55,105 nucleotides of DNA from UBA2283 sp041658955 (GTDB taxonomy: Bacteria > Patescibacteriota > Microgenomatia > UBA12405). The notes under the pieces were generated by a model. The model was not told the DNA's origin and did no database searches. It saw nothing but the letters and a program-made list of their open reading frames with translations. The stretch's first letter is position 1, and every line of letters starts with the position of its first letter. Shown piece by piece: positions 1 to 9,054 of the stretch. The position numbers and the translations under genes are program-made. Location of the stretch: the NCBI GenBank assembly GCA_041658955.1, contig JBAZZE010000007.1, positions 1 to 55,105 of the forward strand. Direction: 5' to 3'.

Positions 1-935
1 CCGCTTCAAAATACAAGTTCTATCGATTGGGAATCGTCTGGTACATCATCTGGATGATTAAAGAGATTGTCATTTTTAATCCCACCCACATCTTGGCCTT
101 TATGGACTTTAGTGTTATCCCCACTTTTATCGCCCTAAAATTTGTTTTCTGGAGAAAACCCATGGTTATTATCGGTGAAGATATTCTTACTTCAAAATAC
201 CTCACTGATATTTACGGTCACAAGACTGCCCCCATCCGCCAAGCCCTTATCAAAAAATATTATCCTCAAGCCGATAAAATTCTTGTCCAAACACCCATCC
301 AAAAACGTGATCTAGAAAAAATCCTCGAAGTTGGTAAATCTCCTAAAATAGTCGCCTCACCCAACTGGCTGCCACTTGATTATCCCCCGACTATTTTGCC
401 TCCACGTCAAGATCGATCCAACCACATTCTATTCGTTGGCCGAATTGCCGCTCAAAAAAACCTACCTCTATTTATTGACGTCATCAAGCTGATTACTCTT
501 AAAAAACCTTCTATAAAATCCACTCTTGTCGGTTCCGGTTTCGATGAGATGATGATCAAAGATTTGATACACAAAAAGAAACTTAACAAAAATATTTCCA
601 TGGTCGGTGCCTCAAATCATCCTCAAACTTATTACACCAACTCCCAAGTTTTTTTACTTACTTCTGACTATGAAGGCTTTCCACTAACTCTGATGGAGGC
701 TATTTCTTCCGGTTGTTTTCCTGTCTGTCGCGACTTACCCGAGATCCGTTTGTTCTTCGATAAATATCAGTCCAGAGTTCTTTTTAAAACAGCTGCAACC
801 GCCGCCTCACTTGTTTCTCAAGCCTTAGCAAATACACCCCAAAATCAACAAATTATCAAATATTATCGCGACAAATTAGTCGCCCTCCAGCAAAAAAATA
901 TCAATCGTTACGTCAATTACTGTATCAGCGATTAA
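1..935 (+). CDS. GT4-family glycosyltransferase, 5' truncated by window edge
   Basis: Retaining GT-B glycosyltransferase of family 4, expected to transfer a sugar from a nucleotide-sugar donor to a surface glycan at the inner membrane face. The frame is open to the window edge (first full codon at 3) and a TTG at 27 is only an internal candidate, so the N-terminal acceptor domain is incomplete. Visible are the donor-domain opening FVGRIAAQKN, a GxGxD-like turn, and the C-terminal E-x7-E region EGFPLTLMEA that binds the donor diphosphate and ribose. A hydrophobic N-terminal stretch may be a membrane-associating helix. The 3' end overlaps the convergent radical-SAM gene by 11 bases. The family is clear; donor and acceptor are unknown. 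Confidence 0.85.
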   Translation, partial: ASKYKFYRLGIVWYIIWMIKEIVIFNPTHILAFMDFSVIPTFIALKFVFWRKPMVIIGEDILTSKYLTDIYGHKTAPIRQALIKKYYPQADKILVQTPIQKRDLEKILEVGKSPKIVASPNWLPLDYPPTILPPRQDRSNHILFVGRIAAQKNLPLFIDVIKLITLKKPSIKSTLVGSGFDEMMIKDLIHKKKLNKNISMVGASNHPQTYYTNSQVFLLTSDYEGFPLTLMEAISSGCFPVCRDLPEIRLFFDKYQSRVLFKTAATAASLVSQALANTPQNQQIIKYYRDKLVALQQKNINRYVNYCISD

Positions 936-2043
936 TATCCCCCGACCACAATTTCCCCGACATCTTGTAGTACAAAAATCTTTTTAGATCAAAGGCAGTC
1001 GCATTATGAACATCACAACCACTATTGCATTTTTTACACGCAGTCTTGGGTAAGTTATTCCGGAACTTTATATTCTTAGGATCATAATATATTTGACTGA
1101 TACTTCTCTTTTCTTTTATCCAGTTGCCTACTGCTTTAACTGATAAACAATAGTAAACATCACCCAAGCTATCCACCACAAAATCATCAGTCAAAAAAGG
1201 ACAGGGTGAAGTTCTATTGGCTCCGTTTTTGTACATATTAATCATGTCTGCCCAGTAGTAACGGCCCACATCCCAAGCTGGTTTTGAATCAAGTATCGAC
1301 TGTAGAACCTCTAAAAAGGTTTTTTTAACATCTGAATTGATACTTAAATCTTTTTCAGTCTCAGCGTTCTTCAAATAAGTATCATGAAAACCAACAATTT
1401 GAAAACTACCATCAGTTTTTGTCTCTTTTAACCACTCCACCATCTCTTGATATCGATGAACGTTTTGTCGCAAAATCAGACTCGATACCGTTACGTTAAA
1501 ACCATATTTTTTAGCCAGTTTTTTGTATCCAGCGACAGTTTCAGCACACAAATCAAACCCATTTTTAATTCTCCTAAGACTGTCATGAACATCTCGAACT
1601 CCATCAATTGACACATTTGCACCTAGTTTTATACCTCTTTTTTTACAGGCTCTGGCAATTTCTTCCATGTCTTTTATTAGTTTTTTGGGAGTAAACCCGT
1701 TAGAGTTAACTACTAGCCGAGTCAATTTAGGCATAGAATCGATAAACATCAACACAGTTTTTACATAGTCTTTATACATTGATGGCTCACCTCCAGACAC
1801 AGTCAGATTCTTGATTTCGGAAAAAATCGGATCTTTCATCACTTCCACCCAGTCTTCATGTGTCAGTTCAATCTTTGGTTTTATTTGCCAAATATTACAC
1901 ATCACACATCGCGAGTTACACCAATAAGTAAGGTTAATAATTACGCTTTGAGGAACAACCGTTTTATATTTTGACTCGACATTGTATCTCCAAAAACCGG
2001 ATGCCAATTTTTTAATTTTTTGGAAATTTTGCCGAATCAACAT
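925..2043 (-). CDS. Radical SAM protein with SPASM-like C-terminus
   Basis: 372 residues. The radical-SAM signature CNSRCVMC (Cys42, 46, 49) binds the 4Fe-4S cluster that cleaves S-adenosylmethionine, and VSGGEP follows as the usual SAM-binding GGE motif. The C-terminal third has further cysteines (CPF..., YYC, then CKKCNSGC) in a SPASM/twitch-like arrangement for auxiliary clusters. Family knowledge: SPASM proteins modify peptides or sugars. No peptide precursor is visible nearby, and the neighbours are glycosyltransferases, so action on a glycan or lipid precursor is an inference. It is divergent from the next gene over a shared AT-rich promoter. It is one of three such proteins in this window and the substrate is unknown. 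Confidence 0.85.
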   Translation of the reverse strand: MLIRQNFQKIKKLASGFWRYNVESKYKTVVPQSVIINLTYWCNSRCVMCNIWQIKPKIELTHEDWVEVMKDPIFSEIKNLTVSGGEPSMYKDYVKTVLMFIDSMPKLTRLVVNSNGFTPKKLIKDMEEIARACKKRGIKLGANVSIDGVRDVHDSLRRIKNGFDLCAETVAGYKKLAKKYGFNVTVSSLILRQNVHRYQEMVEWLKETKTDGSFQIVGFHDTYLKNAETEKDLSINSDVKKTFLEVLQSILDSKPAWDVGRYYWADMINMYKNGANRTSPCPFLTDDFVVDSLGDVYYCLSVKAVGNWIKEKRSISQIYYDPKNIKFRNNLPKTACKKCNSGCDVHNATAFDLKRFLYYKMSGKLWSGDINR

Positions 2044-2056
2044 ATTTAGATCTTAC

Positions 2057-2066
2057 ATTATATAAT
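2057..2066. promoter_or_regulatory. Palindromic bidirectional -10 element
   Basis: ATTATATAAT is its own reverse complement and reads TATAAT on both strands. On the plus strand the box ends 7 bases before the ATG at 2074, which implies a leaderless transcript. On the minus strand it ends 13 bases before the ATG at 2043. No convincing -35 is seen. Confidence 0.55.
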
Positions 2067-2073
2067 ATAAATC

Positions 2074-2913
2074 ATGTTCGGTAGAATTATTTCCAGGATT
2101 AGGAGTCTCAGTTTTTTTGAAGTTTTTATCGCCATTTCCATCATCGCTTTTACAGTTTTTGTAGTCAAATATTTTGGTCAAAAAGTTGATTACAAGACAA
2201 TCCGTATCGAAGTTATCAATAAGAGTTGGTCAGAAAATTACAATCCCTATGGTTATCGCACCCCATTTTGGCTTAGTGACAAATTAAAGGTTGGTCAAAA
2301 AGAATACGACAAATCCGGTAAAGTCTTAGCTGAGGTTATTGATGTCGAAAACTATTTACGGGGTGGAGAAGAAGCTGAAGTTTATTTGACAGTTAAAGTC
2401 AAAACCACTTATCAAAAAAGACTTCATCAACACTTTTTCAAAGACAAGCCACTTGACCTAGGATCAGCGATAGAAATCGCTCCCGATCAAAATATTGTTT
2501 TCGGACAAATTATCGACTTAGATGCTCCCGAAAAATCAACTGGTTATCCACAAAAAACCATGACCCTAACTGTTAGGGGTCGGGGTATCGAAAAATCTAT
2601 TATTGATCAAATCAAAAAAGGTGAAACTATGATCAACCGCTACAACCAGCAAGCAGTCGGTACTATTTTAGATTTCGACACCGAAAACACTACCCGAGTC
2701 TTTGCTACCGAGGTCACCACTACCAATAATGCTATCGGCTTTAGAGTCTCACCCAATACCAAAGATGTAATTCTCAAAATCCAGATAACTGCCAACCAGA
2801 TAGATAATCGCTGGTATTTTGCTGGCCATCAAAATATCAAGATTGGCAATGCCCTTTATTTCTACGGCCAAGACATTAATCTATATAATCTTGAAATTGA
2901 AAATATCCAATAA
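2074..2913 (+). CDS. Membrane-anchored protein of unknown function
   Basis: 279 residues with one N-terminal transmembrane helix (about residues 14-33) and a long, mostly beta-type extracytoplasmic region. The layout (short basic N-terminus, helix, repeated beta segments with KVGQ and RGRGIE turns) recalls DUF4330-like or accessory polysaccharide-export proteins, but I do not recognise a family with certainty. The -10 box TATAAT at 2061-2066 lies 7 bases upstream, so the ATG is probably the first base of the mRNA. It is followed by, and probably co-transcribed with, the O-antigen-ligase-like gene, whose start lies inside its 3' end. A supporting role in surface-polymer assembly is an inference from position. 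Confidence 0.7.
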   Translation: MFGRIISRIRSLSFFEVFIAISIIAFTVFVVKYFGQKVDYKTIRIEVINKSWSENYNPYGYRTPFWLSDKLKVGQKEYDKSGKVLAEVIDVENYLRGGEEAEVYLTVKVKTTYQKRLHQHFFKDKPLDLGSAIEIAPDQNIVFGQIIDLDAPEKSTGYPQKTMTLTVRGRGIEKSIIDQIKKGETMINRYNQQAVGTILDFDTENTTRVFATEVTTTNNAIGFRVSPNTKDVILKIQITANQIDNRWYFAGHQNIKIGNALYFYGQDINLYNLEIENIQ

Positions 2914-4288
2914 CCTTAGGTTATTTATTGCCCTAACTACGTTTTTTACTGTCTTATTTTTTGTATTTAATGTCAAATCCTATATCTTGGTTTTTATTTG
3001 TCTTTTAGCTTACCTATTTTTAGTAGTCCAATTTTCCTTCACCAAATCAGTATTTATAACTCTAGTCCTCTCACTTCCTTTTGAAAACAATCTCCGGGAA
3101 TGGATAATTCCCGTAACCCAAAAAATGTTTATCAGTGTCCCCTCTTCCGGATATGAATTATTTTTCGGATTAAATCTAAAATTAATTTTTGGACTTTTAT
3201 TATTTTTTCTCACTCTCAAACAAAAAGGTACCTCAGAACCCATCTCCAAATCCGACCTTGCCCTACTATTATTTTTAGGAATTGCGTTTTTAAATACCTT
3301 CTTCTTCTGGGGTCTGGCCCCTATTGTTGGCTTAATTCGTTTATGGTTATCGATCCTTTTTTATTTTTCAGCCAAACTATTTTTTAAAAAAGAACCCAAA
3401 CTTTTTTCCTACCTAATTTGTGCCATTTATCTTTTTTCGACCCTCTTTGGTTTGAGTCAACTAATGAAGCAAAAGCCATTGGGAAAATTTATCGAACTCA
3501 CTCCATCTTTTAGTCAAGAAGAGGGCTACTCTACTACCGACGGCAAGTCACAATTTCGCGTTTCTGGTTTTATATCCCACCCGGTCTATTTTGGAAGTTT
3601 TATGGGAATATTGCTTCCAATCTTTATCGCTACCACCTATACTCTGAACCCAACTCTTTCGCTTTTAGGGACTGCTTTGGGAATCATCGTGATGTTAGGT
3701 ACCCATAGTCGAACTGTCTGGATTACCATTGCCTTAAGTATCGTCCTTCTCTACCAGCAGCTAATCCCCAACCGTCAAGATTTCATCCGTCTGATCACTA
3801 AAAATCGACCCCTAATAATCTTTTTTGTTTTTGTTGCCTCATTTTTAGTCCTCAGCCGTCTTCCCTCAATTACCAGTCTTTTTGCCAAAAATGGCAATGG
3901 TTCTATCCGTGGAGTTCTCGCCTGGCAAAGTTTGCAGATTATCGCAGAGCATCCTTTTGGTGTCGGACTAAACCAATTCACCACGAGCCTCGTCAGCCGC
4001 CCCCTACCTCCTAGCCTTAATGGTTTTATTGTTCCGGTTCACAACACTATCTTACTGATTATTTCTGAATTAGGAATATTTGCTGGAGCTTTATTTATTT
4101 ATTTTGTTGTTAAAACTATTTTGGTTAATCGTATAGTGAATATCGTTCATTATGGAGCTATAGTTGGCGCGATTGCATTTCTAATTAGCAGTCAGTTTCA
4201 CCCTCTTCTCAACCTTGATCCCACTTTCGATCTCTTTATGCTTACTTTAGGATTTGTTAGCTCACAATGTCCACCATCAACGACCTAA
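2891..4288 (+). CDS. Wzy / O-antigen ligase-like membrane protein
   Basis: About 465 residues with some 10-12 hydrophobic helices. The Wzy_C hallmark is near the C-terminus: a large loop, then HPFGVGLNQF and an HN-containing helix start (VHNTILLIISELG). Family knowledge: such proteins polymerise O-antigen repeat units or ligate glycans to a lipid or protein acceptor on the outer face of the membrane. The start is uncertain. There is no ATG in the first part of the frame; TTG at 2891 or 2897 is chosen because it begins just before the first helix, with a 23-base overlap with the previous gene, whereas TTG at 2819 would overlap by 95. The 3' end overlaps the glycosyltransferase start by 22 bases, suggesting one operon. 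Confidence 0.82.
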   Translation: MKLKISNNLRLFIALTTFFTVLFFVFNVKSYILVFICLLAYLFLVVQFSFTKSVFITLVLSLPFENNLREWIIPVTQKMFISVPSSGYELFFGLNLKLIFGLLLFFLTLKQKGTSEPISKSDLALLLFLGIAFLNTFFFWGLAPIVGLIRLWLSILFYFSAKLFFKKEPKLFSYLICAIYLFSTLFGLSQLMKQKPLGKFIELTPSFSQEEGYSTTDGKSQFRVSGFISHPVYFGSFMGILLPIFIATTYTLNPTLSLLGTALGIIVMLGTHSRTVWITIALSIVLLYQQLIPNRQDFIRLITKNRPLIIFFVFVASFLVLSRLPSITSLFAKNGNGSIRGVLAWQSLQIIAEHPFGVGLNQFTTSLVSRPLPPSLNGFIVPVHNTILLIISELGIFAGALFIYFVVKTILVNRIVNIVHYGAIVGAIAFLISSQFHPLLNLDPTFDLFMLTLGFVSSQCPPSTT

Positions 4289-6057
4289 CTATTGCTATTC
4301 TCACTTACCGTCGTCCACAGGAGCTAAAAAGGTGCCTCGAGAATATTTCCCGGCAGTCTCACCAACCTCATAAACTCATGGTGATCGATAGTTATCGAAA
4401 AAAGAAAACTATCCCCCAATGTCGCAACTTAGCTATTAATAATAGTGCCACTCGTTATTTAGCCTTTATTGATGATGATTGTGTCCTTGGTACTGATTGG
4501 ATTATCAATGCCTACAATACTATTCGCCAATCGCCGAAGGTCGCTTTCGTTGTCGGAAAATCAAAACTACTAAATCCCAAAAGTTCGGTCGCCAAAGTTC
4601 AATACGACAACTATTTACATTGGTTTAACCAAACACACTCACTTGATACCAAAAACCTTATCTTAGATCTTCATCAAATTAAAAACATCCGCTTTGATAC
4701 CCAATTTAAAATTTTTGAAGATGTCGACTTTAGTCTTCAATTACAAGAACACCATTTAATTGGCAAATACGAACCAAAAATGATTATTCACCATCCTGAA
4801 GTCTCCTCACTTCTTGGTGCTATCAGAAAGAACTTCATTCGTGGTCAATATAAAGCAAATATCACCAGAAAATGGGGTGAATATGACAATTACTCTCACG
4901 CAATTCCAAAGTTTTCCAATCCTATCGATTTTATTTTAAAGGTTGCTTTTTTACTTGGTTATCTAAAAAAACGACCCCGTCCAATTACCATCGTCAACCA
5001 CTCTGATAATGGAGCCAACAGCAAGCGCTTAAATTCTGTCAATAATTTTTTAACGTCACACCACCTTTTTGTAAAAACTCTTGATTCACACACCGAATTC
5101 CAAAAAGTTATCGCCGGGAGAAGATATTTGCTAACCTATGGCTTTTCTTTACTAAAGTATCGTTTCTTAAAAAGAATCTGCGAATATCGCCACCAGGATA
5201 TTGGACCAGCGCTACTAGTCGAGACCATGGAGCTGAAAAGCCAGATCATCGACCATATTTTAAGGTCAAATCACTCTTCTTTGGTTATTGTTCAAAACCC
5301 CGAGGACATGTTGGTTGCCACCATTTCACCACGACCTTACAAAGTTCTTTATGACTCCCCCACCCTCTTTTATCGAGAACTGGAACTAAATAGTGATTAC
5401 ACCCCAAAAACAGTTAAAACCATAAAATCAATGGAATCTAAAGTTTATCTCCAATCTGATTTTACCGCTTTTCATTGGTACACCTACTTCAAGATAGCCA
5501 AAAACTATGGTTTAAAAGTTAGACACCCACTTCTTTTAAATTGGGGTTGTGAAGATACCATTGACCACGCAAAATTTAACAAAAAAGCCAAAATAGTACA
5601 TCTGGGAAAACTAAATTCATATTGGGTTAACCCTCAGTTGCTAACTTCCATTGCTTCAAAAACCAATTTAGATATTTTCAGTTATGAAAAACCTCAATCA
5701 AACTTTTATCCAAAACTTTCTCGATTTAAAGGCTACCTTCCGAAAGAATCAGATATCAGTAAGTACCAGTTTGGTCTGATAACTCTGAGTAAAGATGATT
5801 TAAGATCATCGGGATTTTCCGCTAAATATCTTCTTTATCTTAGCTATGGACTTCCCGTTCTTTGTCCCGACTGGCGTTATGATCCACTTCTTAGTTCTGC
5901 CACAATCTACTATAATGAAACTAATATTAAAGAGATATTAGAAAAATATCGCGATCCAGTTTTATGGCAAAAAAAACATCTGGCCGCACTAAAATTATCA
6001 AATAAACTATCTTGGAAAAAGACATTAAAAAATCTTCTGACTATTATCAATGAATAA
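4267..6057 (+). CDS. Two-domain glycosyltransferase: GT2 domain plus GT-B-like C-terminal domain
   Basis: 596 residues. Residues 1 to about 235 are a GT-A family-2 domain: TIAILTYRRP at the start, the metal and nucleotide-sugar binding FIDDDCVL around residues 68-74, and a later EDVDF motif. Residues about 250-596 form a second alpha/beta region that opens with a HSDNGAN turn and ends with a GT4-like segment (GFSAKYLLYLSYGLPVL). It looks like a diverged GT-B fold, possibly inactive or of different specificity. Family knowledge: fused transferases often add successive sugars. It overlaps the upstream ligase gene by 22 bases and the downstream radical-SAM gene by 8, so it sits mid-operon. The GT2 call is firm; the second domain is tentative. 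Confidence 0.82.
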   Translation: MSTINDLTIAILTYRRPQELKRCLENISRQSHQPHKLMVIDSYRKKKTIPQCRNLAINNSATRYLAFIDDDCVLGTDWIINAYNTIRQSPKVAFVVGKSKLLNPKSSVAKVQYDNYLHWFNQTHSLDTKNLILDLHQIKNIRFDTQFKIFEDVDFSLQLQEHHLIGKYEPKMIIHHPEVSSLLGAIRKNFIRGQYKANITRKWGEYDNYSHAIPKFSNPIDFILKVAFLLGYLKKRPRPITIVNHSDNGANSKRLNSVNNFLTSHHLFVKTLDSHTEFQKVIAGRRYLLTYGFSLLKYRFLKRICEYRHQDIGPALLVETMELKSQIIDHILRSNHSSLVIVQNPEDMLVATISPRPYKVLYDSPTLFYRELELNSDYTPKTVKTIKSMESKVYLQSDFTAFHWYTYFKIAKNYGLKVRHPLLLNWGCEDTIDHAKFNKKAKIVHLGKLNSYWVNPQLLTSIASKTNLDIFSYEKPQSNFYPKLSRFKGYLPKESDISKYQFGLITLSKDDLRSSGFSAKYLLYLSYGLPVLCPDWRYDPLLSSATIYYNETNIKEILEKYRDPVLWQKKHLAALKLSNKLSWKKTLKNLLTIINE

Positions 6058-7186
6058 GATCAATAAACTACGGAATATCGTCATCGATAGATTCTCTCGA
6101 ATTTACAGCACGATTGACGTCGGCATCCAAGATAACCTAGTCAGGTTATCCAAAAACCTTGATCGACCACTCAACCGACCAACATCAATAGTCATGAACG
6201 TTACCTCCAATTGCATGCTTCGTTGCCAGCAATGTGACTTGTGGAAATCTGCACCAGAAAAACAGATTACTTTTGATGAAGCCAAAATTGCCATAGACAA
6301 ACTTCATTCCTGGCTTGGCAGTTTTTATATTTTCTTTACTGGGGGCGAGCCTTTTATCAACCAAGATTTACCCCGGATTATTAAATATGCTGAAAGTATC
6401 GGTCTTGTTACTCATGTCAATTCCAACGCTTTTGTTATCAACGACGCTTTAGCCAAAAAAATAGTCGACAGTAACCTCTCCTCTATTTCCATATCTCTTG
6501 ATGGTGGCAATGCCATCACCCATGACCATCTTCGGGGCGTACAAGGAGCCTTCGATCGGGTTCTCAATGGTATAAAACTACTCCGAAAATATCGTACTGG
6601 TGACCACCTCAAAATTTATCTCAACTCAGTTATTATGAAACCAAATGTGACAGAACTGAGTGATATCGTTAAAGTCGCCACCGACAATAAAGTTGATGGC
6701 ATGACATTCCAAAATCTACTCCCTACCCTAGCTTCCACTAAAACTACTGACGAGCAGTTTCATGGTCCTCTATGGCCCGCCTTTACCGACCTTCAAAAAT
6801 CTATCAAGAAAGTTATTAAGAATTTTTCCAAAACCCCCGTCTTACTTACAGATATTCCCCAACTAAATTACACCTTAGAATACTATAAAAATCCCCACAT
6901 CACCGATTCTATTCAATGTGCAGCTGGCCTAAACAATGTCATTGTCAACCATCAAGGAGACGTTCGACTTTGTTATAGTTACCCCCTTATTGGCAATATC
7001 TTCAAAGACGACCCCAAAACTATTTGGTATGGCAAAAAAGCCCAAGATCAAAGAAAGATTATTCGTCGCTGTAAACAACCCTGCAAGATGACTGCTTGTA
7101 ACCGGATCAATACCGAGCGACAACGAAGTGTCATTATCAAATCTTTTGAACGATTCCTATACCGGGATCTTCCAAAAACTGCATAG
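6050..7186 (+). CDS. Radical SAM/SPASM-like protein
   Basis: 378 residues. CMLRCQQC (Cys55, 59, 62) is the radical-SAM cluster motif and FTGGEPF the SAM-contact motif. The C-terminal cysteines (CAAG, RLC after a DVR strand, then CKQPC and ACN) fit auxiliary SPASM clusters. The N-terminal roughly 45 residues precede the barrel. It shares an 8-base overlap with the preceding glycosyltransferase and is the last gene of that operon. Its 3' end overlaps the convergent methyltransferase by 50 bases, an unusually long convergent overlap that codes on both strands. Overall shape resembles the proteins at 925 and 10784. Substrate unknown; a sugar or lipid precursor is inferred from context. Confidence 0.85.
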   Translation: MNKINKLRNIVIDRFSRIYSTIDVGIQDNLVRLSKNLDRPLNRPTSIVMNVTSNCMLRCQQCDLWKSAPEKQITFDEAKIAIDKLHSWLGSFYIFFTGGEPFINQDLPRIIKYAESIGLVTHVNSNAFVINDALAKKIVDSNLSSISISLDGGNAITHDHLRGVQGAFDRVLNGIKLLRKYRTGDHLKIYLNSVIMKPNVTELSDIVKVATDNKVDGMTFQNLLPTLASTKTTDEQFHGPLWPAFTDLQKSIKKVIKNFSKTPVLLTDIPQLNYTLEYYKNPHITDSIQCAAGLNNVIVNHQGDVRLCYSYPLIGNIFKDDPKTIWYGKKAQDQRKIIRRCKQPCKMTACNRINTERQRSVIIKSFERFLYRDLPKTA

Positions 7187-7802
7187 TCACTTTATATTTT
7201 TTTGCCAATTCCAACCAAAACTTTCTAGTTCCATAAACGTTACCGTCTTTATCGGGACTACCGATATCATGTAGAGCCATAAATCCACCCTTTTTGAGTC
7301 TTGGCCAAAATAATTCAAAGTCTGCCTTTACGCCTTCATATGAATGATCACCGTCAAGGTAGATATAGTCAAACTGCCTTTTTTGATGAGCTTTAGCAAA
7401 CTGAGCCGAAGTCATCACCGACAGGACGATATTTTTTTGAAGCCCAAATTTCCCAAAGTAATTTTTAGGGTTACACTTTTTCCAGAATCCGACTCCACCC
7501 CAGTGTTGCCCTGGACCACTAAAGTCATCCATATCAAAACCAGCATCGACAAAATCAACCACTCCCTCTCGATTGTCCCGACAGGCCATGGCACATACTG
7601 CTGGAATATATCCGTATCGGCTACCGATACATAGTACTCTTTTTGCCCTAATCGTCCGAATAAGTCCATAGTGTATCCAGCCATACCCCAAGTTCCCAGT
7701 CTGCAAATCCATTTTGTGCCAATTATCTCCTTTTGCAAAAAATTGCATAAAACCAACTGCTTTATCTACCGAGACTATTTTATTTGAAAACAAATCTATC
7801 AT
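7137..7802 (-). CDS. Class I SAM-dependent methyltransferase (Methyltransf_24 type)
   Basis: 221 residues. VLCIGSRYGYIP is the SAM-binding motif I. FDYIYLDGDHSYEGVKADFE is the strand-4 region with the DGDHSYE signature common in Methyltransf_24 / cephalosporin-hydroxylase-like proteins, and GGFMALHDIG follows. These motifs predict a small-molecule or sugar methyltransferase. The putative -10 TAAAAT lies 6 bases upstream of the ATG on the minus strand, so the mRNA is probably leaderless. It is transcribed alone, convergent with the radical-SAM gene and divergent from the decarboxylase operon. Acceptor unknown. Confidence 0.8.
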   Translation of the reverse strand: MIDLFSNKIVSVDKAVGFMQFFAKGDNWHKMDLQTGNLGYGWIHYGLIRTIRAKRVLCIGSRYGYIPAVCAMACRDNREGVVDFVDAGFDMDDFSGPGQHWGGVGFWKKCNPKNYFGKFGLQKNIVLSVMTSAQFAKAHQKRQFDYIYLDGDHSYEGVKADFELFWPRLKKGGFMALHDIGSPDKDGNVYGTRKFWLELAKKYKVTMQFLEDPGIGIVQKI

Positions 7803-7896
7803 CGTTCCATTTTAACAAGATAACTAAAACTATGAACACACTAAACTTATCTATTACAAACTCGGTTTAGTCTTAATTCCAAGATATAATACAATA

Positions 7897-9048
7897 ATGA
7901 TCCGTCTCTTGGACAAATTACTTCCCCGCCCCTCATACACGACTCTCTTGCCTCAAATTAAACCTGTTGCAGTGACCCCTTCTTTCGTTATCGATCAGTC
8001 AGTCGTCGCCTCTAGACTTACTGATCTTCAACTAGCCTTATCTCGATTTTCTTTTAATTCAAAAATTGCTTTTTCTTTTAAGACCAACTATGACTTTGCC
8101 GCTTCTGATTTTATTTCTAAAAATCACCTACTTGCCGAAACAGTTTCTCAAAATGAATATGGACTCGCAAAAAAACTTGGATTTGATTCTAAAAACATCA
8201 TTCTCAATGGACCAAATAAAGGCAATCTAGCCGCCGTTCTAAAAACTTCAAGTCTTATCCATTTTGATAATTTTACCGAACTAACAGATCTAATCAATCA
8301 AACTGACAAAACTCGTCCTCGGGCTACTCTTGGTCTTCGCTTACGGACTTCTCATGTACCTAGTCGTTTTGGTTTTGATATAGATAATGGTGACGCCCAA
8401 AAAGCCATCGATTTGTTGGCTAAGCATAATCTATCCCCTGACTCAATTCACATTCATCTTGGCAGTGATATTTATGATCCATCACTATATCAGCTCTCCG
8501 CTAAATCGATTGGTGAGTTTGTTGCTGGTAATTCATTGCGATTAAAGTATCTCGACTTTGGTGGTGGATTTCCGGCTCATGGTGCTACTCCAATCGGTAG
8601 ACAAGCTGTAAAAACACCTAGTATCTATTCCTATGTCAAGGCCATATCATCGTTTTATGATCAAATTGATTATTCTCCGACACTCATTCTCGAACCAGGC
8701 CGATATCTCATTGACGATGCTGTCTATTTTGTTGCTAAAGTTATTAACAAATCATTGGACTCATATGGTCAAGTTTTGACTTTAGACGCTACAATTAACA
8801 TGCTCCCCTCGCTCTGGTATCGACCTGCCACTGTTAATGCTTATCATCAAAATTTTACTTTGAACCAAAATTCAAAACAGAGAACTACCGTTTTTGGTAG
8901 TAGTTGTCAGGAACACGACTTACTTTTTAAGGGTCTACTCAGTGATTGCCAGTTAGGTGATATTCTTGTCTTTTATGTAGTTGGCGCTTATAACCAAAGC
9001 ATGACACCAGAATTCATTTTCAAGAAACCTAGTACCTTATTTGTATAA
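7897..9048 (+). CDS. PLP-dependent fold-III decarboxylase (LysA / Orn-DAP-Arg decarboxylase family 2)
   Basis: 383 residues, normal for the family. Visible are the PLP lysine in AFSFKTNYD, IHLGSD (phosphate and ring contacts), the glycine loop LDFGGGFP, EPGR, the active-site SSCQEHD where Cys and Asp come from the partner subunit, and the late GAYN motif. Family knowledge: members decarboxylate meso-diaminopimelate, ornithine, arginine or carboxynorspermidine, or make precursors of modified amino sugars. Substrate cannot be set from sequence. TATAAT at 7885-7890 ends 6 bases before the ATG, implying a leaderless mRNA. It is first of a tight three-gene operon with the IMPDH/GMPR-like protein (6-base gap) and a HAD hydrolase. 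Confidence 0.85.
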   Translation: MIRLLDKLLPRPSYTTLLPQIKPVAVTPSFVIDQSVVASRLTDLQLALSRFSFNSKIAFSFKTNYDFAASDFISKNHLLAETVSQNEYGLAKKLGFDSKNIILNGPNKGNLAAVLKTSSLIHFDNFTELTDLINQTDKTRPRATLGLRLRTSHVPSRFGFDIDNGDAQKAIDLLAKHNLSPDSIHIHLGSDIYDPSLYQLSAKSIGEFVAGNSLRLKYLDFGGGFPAHGATPIGRQAVKTPSIYSYVKAISSFYDQIDYSPTLILEPGRYLIDDAVYFVAKVINKSLDSYGQVLTLDATINMLPSLWYRPATVNAYHQNFTLNQNSKQRTTVFGSSCQEHDLLFKGLLSDCQLGDILVFYVVGAYNQSMTPEFIFKKPSTLFV

Positions 9049-9054
9049 TCTTAT

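Noticed and set aside
7415..7756. 113-residue minus-strand frame inside the methyltransferase
   Set aside because: Shifted frame of a well-conserved SAM-binding gene; no start signal.
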